64,000 bases of DNA from JAMXLO01 sp963749575 (lineage in GTDB: Bacteria; Pseudomonadota; Alphaproteobacteria; Acetobacterales; Acetobacteraceae). Every line of letters begins with the position of its first letter. Within the stretch, counting starts at the first letter, position 1. The notes under the pieces are model-generated. The model made no database searches, was not told the DNA's origin, and saw only the letters and a list, made by a program, of their open reading frames with translations. Where the stretch lies: NCBI GenBank assembly GCA_963749575.1, contig CAVVNM010000009.1, positions 124,001-188,000 on the forward strand, in the 5' to 3' direction. The position numbers and the translations under genes were made by a program. Below are positions 47,083 through 56,806 of the stretch, piece by piece.

Positions 47083-49110
47083 ATGAGCGACACCCCGCCC
47101 GCGGACTCCGCGCCGCACGGCACGCCGGCCCGGCGTGTCGGCGCGGCGCGCGCGGACGCGGTGCCGCGCATCGAAATGGTGCGCGTCACCCAGCCGGACC
47201 TGGAGCGGCGCGGCGCGCTGGAGAAGACGCGCAGCCGCCTGGTGTACACGGCGTTCGGCTTCGGCCTGCTGTTCCTTGCGGTGATCGGCAAGCTCGCCGA
47301 TGCGACCATCCTGCAGCCGCTCGCGCCGCATCGGCCCGAACGACCGATCGAGGCACTGTTCGCCGCGCCGAAGCAGGCGGACACGACGTCGCTCGCCCAG
47401 CGTGCGCTGATCACCGACCGCAATGGCCAGATCCTGGCGATCTCGCTGCCCACCGTCGCGGTGTTCGCCGATCCTCGCCAGATCATCGATCCGGCCGAGG
47501 CGGCGCATCGTCTGAAGCAGGTGCTGCCACGGCTCGACGAGGCCGCCGCCCGGGTGCGGCTGTCCGACACCGAACCGGCAGTTCGTCTATCTCGAACGTC
47601 AGATCACGCCGCGGGAGCAACTCGCCATCAATGCGCTGGGCATTCCCGGGATCGACTTCCGTCCGACCGAGGAGAGGCACTATCCGATGGGCCGCACCGC
47701 GGCGCAGGTGACTGGGCGGCACCGATGTCGACGAACATGGCGTCGCCGGCGTGGAGAAGTACTTCGACCAGCGCCTGTTCGCCGACAGCGCGCCGCTGCG
47801 GCTGTCGATCGACGTGCGCGTGCAGGCGGTGGTGCGCGACGAGCTGTCGAAGGCGATCGACGAATTCCAGGCGATCGGCGGCTGCGGCATCGTGATGGAC
47901 GTGACCACGGGCGAGGTGCTGGCGATGGTCAGCCTGCCCGACTACGACGCCAACGATTTCCGCAACGCGCCCGCCGACGACCGCTTCAACCGCGCGGTGA
48001 CCGGCATGTACGAGCCGGGCAGCACGTTCAAGCTGCAGACCGCGTCGATGGCGCTGGATTCCGGCATCGTGCACATCTGGGACGAGTTCGACGCCTCGCG
48101 CCCGATCCATATCGGCCGCTTCACCATCACCGATTTCGAGGGCAAGCACCGCTGGCTGTATCTGCCGGAGGTGCTCGCCTATTCCTCCAACCTCGGGGCG
48201 GCGCACATCGCCGACACGGTGGGCGGCGAGCGCCAGCGCGCCTGGCTCAAGTCGATGGGCATGTTCGCCCGCGTCGGCATCGAGCTGCCGGAGGCCGGCC
48301 TGCCGATCATCCAGCCGGCGTCCGCCTGGAAGCAGATCGTCACGCTGACCGTCGCATTCGGCCACGGGATCTCGGTGTCGCCGCTGCACGTGGTGCGTGG
48401 CACCGCGGCGGTCGCGACCGGGGTTCTGGTGCGTCCGACCATCGTTGCGCTGCCGCAGGGCGAGCATCCGGACGGCGCGCCGGTGATGCAGCCGACGACG
48501 TCGGAGACGATGCGCAAGCTGATGCGCCTCGTGGTCACCGACGGCTTCGGCAAGCAGGCGGAAGTGGCCGGCTACTACCCGGGCGGCAAGACCGGCACCG
48601 CCGAGAAGGTCGGCAAGCACGGCTACAAGCGCGGCTTCAAGGAGAGCTTCAACGTCGCCGCCTTCACCAGCGTGTTCCCGATGAATGCCCCGCGCTATGC
48701 GGTCTACATGATGGTGGACGAACCGCACGGCAACAAAAGCACCTACGGCTATTCGACCGCGGGCTGGGTGGCGGCGCCGGCGGCCGGGCGGGTGATCGCG
48801 CGGATCGCGCCGATGCTCGGCATGCTGCCGGACATCGCAGGATGCGCCGGCGATCAATCAGGCGCTGTACATTCCGCTCGAGCCTGGCCGACCGGCCGGA
48901 GCGCCACGCGGCGCTCTGACGGTCGCCGCTCCGGCAAAGCCCGCCGGCCCGTCGGTGCGGCCGGCGCTGACAGTGCCGGTGACGCCGCTGGCGCCGGTGC
49001 GCCCGCTGGCCCGCGATCCGCGCCATGAGGCGGCCGTCCCAGCGACATCGGTGGTCGGCGCTGCCGTGTTGCCAGCTGTCGCCGTGTCCGGCCCACTTGC
49101 GGCTCGCTGA
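47083..49110 (+). CDS. ftsI: Peptidoglycan transpeptidase FtsI (PBP3), three frameshifts
   Basis: FtsI is the septal D,D-transpeptidase. After a cytoplasmic N-terminus (RIEMVRVTQPDL) comes one membrane helix (~55-75), the dimerisation domain (RALITDRNGQILAIS) and the transpeptidase domain with catalytic Ser in YEPGSTFKLQTA, SSN in LAYSSNLGAAH and KTGT in GGKTGTAEKVG. Single extra bases occur at ~47575 (ACCGAACCGG), ~47717 (GGGCGGCACC) and ~48840 (GCAGGATGCG); without them the length is 674 residues including a Pro/Ala-rich C-terminus. It starts 3 bases after the ftsL stop. Confidence 0.87.
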
Positions 49111-50595
49111 TATCATGCGCCAGGGATCCATCCCGGCTGACGGCGGATGCGTTGCCGTTCCATGGCGGAGCGCGGGAGGCCTGGATATCGCCGGCATCAC
49201 CGCCGACAGCCGCAGCGTGGCGCCGGGGTATCTGTTCGCGGCGCTTCCGGGCACGCACGCGGACGGCCGCGCGCTTCATCGCCGATGCGGTATCGCGCGG
49301 CGCGGTGGCGGTGCTGGCGCCCGAGGGAACCACGTGGCCGCCCGGCGTGCCGCCGCGTCCGCTGCTGGAGGATCCGCGAGCCGCGCCGGCGCCTCGCCCA
49401 GCTCGCCGCCGGGCTGGCCGGCGGCCAGCCGCGCGTCGTGGTCGCGGTGACCGGAACCAACGGCAAGACCAGCACGGTCGAGTTCCTGCGCCAGATCTGG
49501 ATCGCGGGCGGCAAGCCGGCCGCCAGCCTCGGCACGCTCGGCCTGATCGCCGAGGGCTTCGATCCCGGCCCCGGCCTGACCACGCCCGATCCGGTGAGCC
49601 TGGCGCAGACGCTGGCACGGCTTGCCCGCGCCGGCGTTCAGCACGCCGCGATGGAAGCCTCGTCGCACGGCCTCGATCAGTTCCGCCTGGACGGCGTGCG
49701 GCTGGCCGCCGGCGCGTTCACCAACCTGACGCGCGATCATCTCGACTATCACGGGTCGGAGGCTGCCTACCGGGCCGCCAAGCTGCGGCTGTTCGCCGAA
49801 TTGCTGCCGACCGGCGCGCCGGCCGTGGCGAGCAGCGAGATGGACGCGACGACGCTTGCCGCGCTGGCCGACATCGCGACCGCGCGGCGGCTCGACCTTC
49901 GCACGGTCGGCGAAGCCGGGTCGGCGATCCGCCTGCTGGCGGTCGAACCACGGCCTGACGGACAGCTCCTGCGCATCGACGCTGCCGGTGTTCGCCGCGA
50001 GGTCGTGCTGCCGCTGCCGGGCCGGTTCCAGGCCGACAACGCGCTGATGGCCGCGGCGCTTGCCGCTGCGCTGGGCGAGCGCGACGTGCTGGATCGCCTG
50101 CCGTCGCTGCGCGGCGTGCGCGGCCGGCTGGAACTGGCGGCGCGCCTGCCGAACGGCGCCGCGGTCTATGTCGACTATGCCCACACGCCCGATGCGCTGG
50201 AACGGCTGCTGACCGCGCTGCGTCCGCACACGGCCGGCAGGCTGCACGTGGTGTTCGGCGCCGGCGGCGACCGCGATCGCGGCAAGCGTCCGCTGATGGG
50301 TGCCGCGGCGGCTCGCCTCGCCGATGTCGCCATCGTCACCGACGACAATCCGCGCAGCGAGGATCCGGCCGCGATCCGCGCCGCCGTGCTTGCCGCGTGT
50401 CCGGGCGGGCGCGAGATCGGCGACCGGGCGCGCGCCATCGCCGAGGCGCTGAACGGCCTGGGGCCCGGCGACGTGCTGGCGGTGGCCGGCAAGGGCCACG
50501 AGCAGGGTCAGACGATCGGCGACACGGTGATCCCGTTCGACGATGTCGACGTGGTGCGTCGGCTCGTGGGGCATTGTCCGGTGCCTCCACCATGA
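49097..50595 (+). CDS. murE: UDP-MurNAc-L-Ala-D-Glu:meso-DAP ligase MurE, two frameshifts
   Basis: MurE adds the third residue of the peptidoglycan stem. Visible are GITADSRSVAPGYLFAALPG (UDP-binding domain), VVAVTGTNGKTST (ATP site), NLTRDHLDYHGS and the DNPR motif in VTDDNPRSEDP, which specifies meso-diaminopimelate. Extra bases at ~49274 (CGCGCGCTTC) and ~49387 (CCGCGCCGGCG) shift the frame. The start is unsure: TTG 49097 gives LRLADIM and overlaps the ftsI stop; ATG 49115 is the alternative. The stop overlaps the murF ATG (ATGA at 50592). Confidence 0.87.
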
Positions 50596-51980
50596 CCGCG
50601 CTGTGGACCGCGCACGACCTGCTCGAGGCCACCGGCGGCACGATGCAGACGCCGTTCGCCGCCACCGGCGTCTCGATCGACACGCGCACCATCCAGCCGG
50701 CGATCTGTTCGTCGCGCTGCAGGGCGAGACGGGCGATGGGCACGGCTTCGTCGCCGACTGCGCTCGCCAAGGGCGCGTGCCGGCGCAATGGTGCATCGCG
50801 ACGTGCCCAATGTCGGTCGGCTGCTGCTGGTGGACGACACGCTGGCCGGCCTGCACCGGCTTGGTGGCTACGCCCGCGAGCGCTTCACCGGCCGGCTTGT
50901 CGCGGTCACCGGCAGCGTCGGAAAGACGACGACAAAGGAGATGCTGCGGACCATCCTGGCGACGTTCGGCGCGCACGCATGCCGCGGTGGCGTCCTACAA
51001 CAACCACTGGGGTCTGCCGCTGACGCTGGCGCGGATGCCGCTGGACAGCCGAATTCTGCGTCGCCGAGATCGGCATGAACCATGCCGGCGAGATCGCGCC
51101 GCTCGCGCGCCTGGCGCGACCGCATGTCGCGGTGATCACCGCGGTCGAGAAGGCGCATATCGGCTTCCTCGGCTCGATCGAGGCGATCGCCGACGAGAAG
51201 GCGGAGATCCTGCGCGCGCTGGAGCCCGGCGGCGTCGCGGTGCTGCCCGCCGACACGCCGCTGCTGCCGCGGCTGCGCGCCGCCGCCGGCCAGGCGCGCG
51301 GGTCGTGACCTTTGGCGCGGCGCCGACCGCGGACGTGCGGCTGGTCGATCTCGCGATGGACGCCGATGGCAGCGACTGTCGCCGCCGAGGTCGACGGCCA
51401 GCCCGTCAGCGTTTCGCCTGAACGCACCCGGCCGCCACATGGCGATGAACGCGCTCGCCGCGCTGGCTGCCGCGCGGCACCTCGCGCCGCACGGCGCGGC
51501 ACGCACGGAACTGCGCTCGAGCGCTGCAAGGCTTCGCGCCGGTCGCCGGTCGCGGCGCGCGCCGGCAGATCGCGTTGCCGGGCGGCACCGCGCTGCTGCT
51601 GGACGAGAGCTACAACGGCAACCCCGCCTCGATGCGGGCGGCGCTCGCGGTGCTCCGCCTGCAACCGGCGCGGCGACGCATCGCGGTGCTCGGCGACATG
51701 CTGGAACTCGGCGAGGCAGGCCCGGCCGAACATCGCGCCCTGGCCGCCGATGTCGCGGCCGTCGGCCGATCACCTGTTCGCCTGCGGTCCGCTGATGCGG
51801 GAACTGTTCGCCGCGGTTCCCGCAGCGATCCGCGTCGCGCATACACGGGATTCGGCCGCGCTCGCGCCGATCCTCGCGCGCTTCGTCACCGCCGGCGACG
51901 CCGTCCTGATCAAGGGCAGCCTCGGCAGCCGGATGAAGCTGGTGGTCAACGCACTCGAACCGAGCGCGGACGCCGCCTGA
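50592..51980 (+). CDS. murF: UDP-MurNAc-tripeptide:D-Ala-D-Ala ligase MurF, about ten frame breaks
   Basis: MurF adds D-Ala-D-Ala to complete the UDP-MurNAc-pentapeptide. Recognisable blocks in order are MTALWTAHDLLEATGG, GDLFVALQGETGDGHGFVA, AVTGSVGKTTTKEML (ATP site), ASYNNHWGLPLTLA, EIGMNHAGEI, AVITAVEKAHIGFLG, PGRHMAMNALAALA, LDESYNGNPASMRAAL and IKGSLGSRMKLV. They lie in changing frames, with breaks near 50700 (one base missing), 50759, 50778, 50984, 51053, 51300 (one missing or two extra), 51373, 51410, 51513 and 51768. No continuous product can be made from the sequence as given. The end TGA overlaps the mraY ATG (TGATG). Confidence 0.8.
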
Positions 51981-53069
51981 TGCTGTACGATCTCGCGCGG
52001 CCGCTCGCCAGCCAGTTCATCCTGTTCAACCTGTTCCGCTACATCACGTTCCGCTCGGGCGCCGCCTGCCTGACCGCGCTGGTCGTCAGCTTCATCCTCG
52101 GACCGCCGCTGATCCGCTGGCTGCGATCGGTGCAGCGGCACGGCCAGCCGATCCGCGAGGACGGCCCGGAACGGCACCTGATCGAGAAGAAGGGCACGCC
52201 GACGATGGGCGGCGTGCTGATCCTGTCGGCGCTGACCATCTCCACCCTGCTCTGGGTCGATCTGCGCAACTCCTATGTCTGGGCGGTGCTGTTCGTCACG
52301 CTGGGCTACGGCGCGCTGGGCTTCGCCGACGATTATCGCAAGCTGTCGCGACGCAACCACAAGGGCGTGTCCGCGCGCATCAAGCTGATCGCGCAGATGC
52401 TGATCGGCATCGCCGCCTCGGTCTGGATCGTGATGCTGACGCGCGGCGCCTTCGCCACGTCCCTGACCGTGCCGGTGTTCAAGGACGTGCTGATCCCGTT
52501 CGGCTTCGCGTTTCCGTTCTTCGGCATGCTGGTGATGCTGGGCGCCTCGAATGCGGTGAACCTGACCGACGGGCTGGACGGGCTGGCCATCGTGCCGACC
52601 ATCATCTGCGCCGGCGTGTTCGCGCTGATCGCCTATCTGGTCGGCAACCGCATCTTCGCCGACTACCTCCAACTCAACCCGGTGCCCGGCGTGGGCGAAC
52701 TTGCGGTGTTCTGCTCGGCGCTGATCGGCGCCGGGCTCGGGCTTCCTGTGGTTCAACGCGCCGCCGGCGGCGGTGTTCATGGGCGACACCGGCTCGCTCG
52801 CTCTCGGCGGCGCGCTGGGTGCGGTGGCGGTGGCGACCAAGCACGAGATCGTGCTGCTGATCGTCGGCGGCCTGTTCGTGGTGGAGACCGTGTCGGTCAT
52901 CGTGCAGGTGTTCTGGTTCAAGCGCACCGGCCGCCGCGTCTTCCTGATGGCGCCGCTGCATCATCACTTCGAGAAGAAGGGCTGGTCGGAACCCACCATC
53001 GTGATCCGCTTCTGGATCATCTCGATGATCCTGGCCCTGGTCGGGCTGGCGACGTTGAAGATCCGATGA
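51980..53069 (+). CDS. mraY: Phospho-MurNAc-pentapeptide transferase MraY, one frameshift
   Basis: MraY makes lipid I by moving phospho-MurNAc-pentapeptide to undecaprenyl phosphate in the inner membrane. It has ten helices and the conserved HLIEKKGTPTMGG, FADDYRK, ASNAVNLTDGLDGLA, VFMGDTGSLALGG and HHHFEKKGWSEP. One extra base near 52742 (CTCGGGCTTCC) changes frame before FLWFNAPPAAVF. Corrected length is 362 residues, normal. The end TGA overlaps an ATG at 53066; the expected next gene, murD, is absent. Confidence 0.9.
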
Positions 53070-53137
53070 GCGCGGCATTGTCGCGAATCGCGTCGCTCCG
53101 CTTCCATGCGTTCCAGGTTGCCGGCGGAGCCTGCCTG

Positions 53138-54266
53138 ATGCCCACACTCTCGCGCGCCGACAATTCCGTGCTGGGCCGCTGGTGGTGGACGGTGGACCGC
53201 TGGACGCTGGGCGCCGATCGGCATGCTGATCGGCTTCGGCTACATCATGATGCTGGCGGCGAGCCCCGCGGTTGCCGAACGCATCGGCTCGTCGCGCGAC
53301 CTGTTCATCCTCAAGCAGGTGTTCTTCCTGGCCGCCGCCGGAGCGATCGTGGTGGCCGTGTCGCTGGCCTCGCCGCGCGGCATCCGCCGCATCGCGATCA
53401 TCGGCTGCGTCATCGCGCTGGTGCTCACCGCGGCGACCATGGTGGTCGGCGTCGAGATCAAGGGCGCACGACGCTGGATCTCGCTGCCTGGCATGTCGGT
53501 GCAGCCGTCGGAATTCCTGAAGCCCTGCTTCACCATCGTCGCCGCCTGGCTGATCAGCGAGGGTCGCCGCACGCCGCGCTTCCCCGGCAAGCTGCTGGCC
53601 ATCGGCATCTTCCTGCTGATCGCACTGCTGCTGAAGGCGCAGCCGGATGTCGGCATGCTGGCGGTGATCACCGCGGTGTTCTTCGCCCAGCTCTACATCG
53701 ACGGGCTGAACCTGTTCCTGGTGGGCATCCTGTTGATCGGCAGCGGGTTCGCCGGCGTCGGCGCCTACATGTTCTTCCCGCACGTGCAGAAGCGGGTGGA
53801 GAACTTCCTGCACCCCGGCAACATGACCGGCAGCGACTACCAGCCGCATACCGCGCTGGAGGCGTTCGGCAATGGCGGTCTGCTCGGCCGCGGCCCCGGC
53901 GAGGGCCGGGTCAAGGACGTGCTGCCCGACGCGCATGCCGACTTCGTCTTTGCTGTCGCCGGCGAGGAATTCGGCATGATCCTCTGCCTGGTCATCATCG
54001 CCGTGTTCGCCTTCATCGTGCTGCGCGGACTGCTGCGGCTGCTGAAGGAGCAGGACCTGTTCATCGTGCTGTCCTGCACCGGTCTGGTTACCGGCTTCGG
54101 GTTGCAGGCGTTCATCAACATGGCTTCGTCGCTGCAGCTCATTCCGACCAAGGGCATGACGCTGCCGCTGATCTCCTACGGCGGTTCATCGGCGCTCGCG
54201 GTTGCCCTGGGCATGGGCATGCTGCTCGCGCTGACGCGCCGCCGGCATCATGGCGACGTGCCATGA
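53138..54266 (+). CDS. ftsW: Septal peptidoglycan glycosyltransferase FtsW, one frameshift
   Basis: FtsW is a SEDS-family polymerase that works with FtsI. The protein opens MPTLSRADNSVLGRWWWTVD and has ten helices, VEIKGARRWISLPGMSVQPSE (in two parts), HALEAFGNGG-like HTALEAFGNGGLLGRGPGEG, AHADFVFAVAGEEFG and LPLISYGGSS. One extra base at 53216 (GGCGCCGATCGGC) breaks the frame; removal gives TLGAIGMLIGFGY and 375 residues. ATG 53138 is used; an in-frame upstream ATG at 53066 would add 24 atypical residues. The end overlaps murG (ATGA). Confidence 0.9.
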
Positions 54267-55376
54267 GAGGCCCCGCCGCGTTCCCCATCATGATCGCCGC
54301 AGGCGGCACCGGCGGCCACTTCTTCCCGGCCGAGGCGCTGGCGAGCGAACTGCTGGCGCGCGGTCGGCGCGTGGCGTTGATGACCGATGCGCGCTCGGGC
54401 GGATTGCAGAGCCCGGTGTTCGCCGGGCTGGAGCAGTTCGTTATCAGCGGCGCGGGAATCGCCGGTCGCGGTCCGTTGCGTGCAGCCGCGGGCGACGCTG
54501 TCGCTGGCCGCCGGCGTGCTCCCGGCGCGACGCATCCTCGCGCGCATCCATGCCGCGGCGGTGGTTGGTTTCGGCGGCTATCCAAGCGTGGCGCCCGCGC
54601 TGGCAACGCGCCTGATGCGGCATCGGCCGACCGTGATCCTGCACGAGCAGAATGCCGTGCTCGGCCGCGCCAATCGCTTCCTGTCCGGCCACGCCGACCG
54701 GCTGGCGCTGAGTTTCGCGGCGACCGAACGCGTGCCGAAGATCGCGACCCTGGTCACCGGCAACCCGGTGCGCTTCGCGATCGCCGCGCTCGCCACCGTG
54801 CCATACGTGCCGCCCACCGAGACGATCCGCCTGCTGGTGCTGGGCGGCTCGCTTGGCGCGCGCGTGTTCAGCGACGTCGTGCCGACTGCGCTGGCGTCGT
54901 TGCCCAATGCGCTGCTGTCGCGCGTCATGGTCTCGCAGCAGTGCCGGCCAGAGGACCTGGGAAGGGTCCGTGCGACCTACGACCTGGCCGGGATCGATGC
55001 CGAACTGTCCGCCTTCTTTCCTGATGTGGCCGAAAAGCTTGCGTCGGCGCACCTGGTGATCGCGCGCGCCGGCGCTTCCACCGTTGCCGAGCTGGCGATC
55101 GCCGGCCGGCCGGCCATTCTGGTGCCGCTGCCCGGTGCGATCGATGATCATCAGGCGGCCAATGCCCGCGCGCTGGCCGACGCGCGGGGCGCATCGGTGA
55201 TCGCGCAGCGCGATTTTTCCCCCGACACATTGCGCGACCGCCTCGCCGCGCTGCTGGCATCGCCGGACATGCTCGGCCACGCGGCACGTGCGGCCCGCAG
55301 TATCGCGCGCCCGGATGCCACGGCACGGTTGGCAGATCTGGTCGAGGATCTCATGCGCCAGGAGGCACGCACGTGA
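54263..55376 (+). CDS. murG: UDP-GlcNAc:lipid I N-acetylglucosaminyltransferase MurG, one frameshift
   Basis: MurG converts lipid I to lipid II on the inner face of the membrane. GT28 features are AAGGTGGHFFPAEALA, FGGYPSVAPALA, LHEQNAVLGRANR, VLGGSLGARVFSD, VIARAGASTVAELA and PGAIDDHQAANA. One extra base near 54488 (GCAGCCGCGGGCG) breaks the frame; removal gives RAARATLSLAAGV and 370 residues. The stop overlaps the GTG start of murC. Confidence 0.9.
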
Positions 55377-56806
55377 GGGCCTTGCCGCTGTCCATCGGCA
55401 CTATCCACTTTGTCGGCATCGGCGGCATCGGCATGTCGGGCATCGCCGAGGTGCTGCACAATCTCGGCTACGCGGTGCAGGGCAGCGACATAGCCGATTC
55501 GGCCAATGTGCGCCGCCTGCGCGAAGCCGGCATCGGTATCGCCATCGGCCATGACGCCGGCAACATCGGCAATGCCCAGGTCGTGGTCGTGTCCTCCGCG
55601 GTGAGGCCCGACAACCCCGAGGTCGCGACCGCCCGCGCGCGTCTGATCCCGGTGGTCCGCCGCGCCGAGATGCTGGCCGAGCTGATGCGGCTGAAATGGT
55701 CGATCGCGATCGGCGGCACGCACGGCAAGACCACCACCACCAGCCTGATCGCCGCCGTGCTGGAGGCCGCGCATCTGGATCCAACGGTGATCAACGGCGG
55801 CATCGTCAACGCCTATGGCACCAACACGCGGCTGGGTGCGGGCGACTGGATGGTGGTGGAAGCAGATGAGAGCGACGGCAGCTTCCTGCGGCTGCCGGCG
55901 ATCATCGCTGTCGTGACCAACATGGACCCCGAGCACCTCGATCACTGGGGCACGCCGGAGGCAATGGTCGCCGGCTACGACCAGTTCGTCGCGAACGTGC
56001 CGTTCTACGGCTTTGCGGTGCTGTGCATCGACCATCCAGCGGTGCAGCAGATGATTCCGCGCCTGTCGGATCGGCGCATCCTCACCTACGGGTTCTCGCC
56101 GCAGGCCGATGTGCGGGCCGACCGCGTCGTGCCGGACAAGCTGGGCTCGACCTTCGATGTCACGGTCACCGATCGCGCGCGCAACCGTTCCCGCAAACTG
56201 GGGCCGTACCGTCTGCCGATGCTGGGCAGCCACAATGTGCAGAACGCGCTGGCGGCGGTGGCGGTCGGCGTCGAGATGGAGATCGACGACGACACGCTGC
56301 GCGGCGCGTTCGCGGGGTTCCGCGGGGTGAAGCGGCGGTTCACCAAGACCGGCGAGGCGGGCGGCATCACGATCATCGACGACTATGGCCACCACCCGGT
56401 GGAGATCGCCGCCGTGCTGAAGGCGGCGCGCCAGGCTGGCGCGCGCGACGTGATAGCGGTGGTGCAGCCGCACCGGTTCACGCGCCTGCAGTCGCTGTTC
56501 AACGAGTTCTGCACCTGCATGAACGATGCCGGCACGGTGATCGTCGCCGACGTCTATCCGGCCGGCGAGGCGCCGATCCCCGGTGTGACACGTGATGGGC
56601 TGGTGGACGGGATGCGGGCACGTGGCCATCGCAGCGTGGTGCCGCTGCCCTCGCCGGCCCGGCTGGCGGAGATGGTGTTCGCGATCGCCAAGTCGGGGGA
56701 CTTCGTGGTGTGCCTCGGGGCGGGGAACATCACGCAATGGGCCGCGGCGCTGCCGGGCGAACTCGCAGAGCTGCAAGGGCGCCGCATTGCGGGGAGCGCG
56801 GCGTGA
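55373..56806 (+). CDS. murC: UDP-MurNAc:L-alanine ligase MurC
   Basis: MurC adds L-Ala to UDP-MurNAc, the first amino-acid step of the stem peptide. The 477-residue intact protein has FVGIGGIGMSGIAEVL (UDP-binding Rossmann motif), GGTHGKTTTTSL (ATP site), EADESDGSFL and DDYGHHPVEI. The start is GTG 55373, which overlaps the murG stop. From this gene to the end of the window no frame breaks are seen. Confidence 0.95.
   Translation: MRALPLSIGTIHFVGIGGIGMSGIAEVLHNLGYAVQGSDIADSANVRRLREAGIGIAIGHDAGNIGNAQVVVVSSAVRPDNPEVATARARLIPVVRRAEMLAELMRLKWSIAIGGTHGKTTTTSLIAAVLEAAHLDPTVINGGIVNAYGTNTRLGAGDWMVVEADESDGSFLRLPAIIAVVTNMDPEHLDHWGTPEAMVAGYDQFVANVPFYGFAVLCIDHPAVQQMIPRLSDRRILTYGFSPQADVRADRVVPDKLGSTFDVTVTDRARNRSRKLGPYRLPMLGSHNVQNALAAVAVGVEMEIDDDTLRGAFAGFRGVKRRFTKTGEAGGITIIDDYGHHPVEIAAVLKAARQAGARDVIAVVQPHRFTRLQSLFNEFCTCMNDAGTVIVADVYPAGEAPIPGVTRDGLVDGMRARGHRSVVPLPSPARLAEMVFAIAKSGDFVVCLGAGNITQWAAALPGELAELQGRRIAGSAA

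Noticed and set aside
49276..50976. A 566-codon minus-strand open frame opposite murE/murF
   Set aside because: A shadow of murE: the plus strand carries all MurE motifs, and the minus reading is Arg/Ala/Gly-rich without recognisable domains.
9380..54490. A shared slippery heptamer or stop codon explaining all frame breaks as programmed frameshifting
   Set aside because: The contexts share no common codon, slippery motif or adjacent in-frame stop, and a few breaks go the other way, so a single programmed mechanism is not supported by the sequence.
51575..55024. A single 1149-codon open frame across murF, mraY, ftsW and murG
   Set aside because: It is in the correct frame only for parts of murF, mraY and murG; in between it reads antisense-like Arg/Gly-rich peptide. 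It is a by-product of the frame breaks, not a fusion protein.
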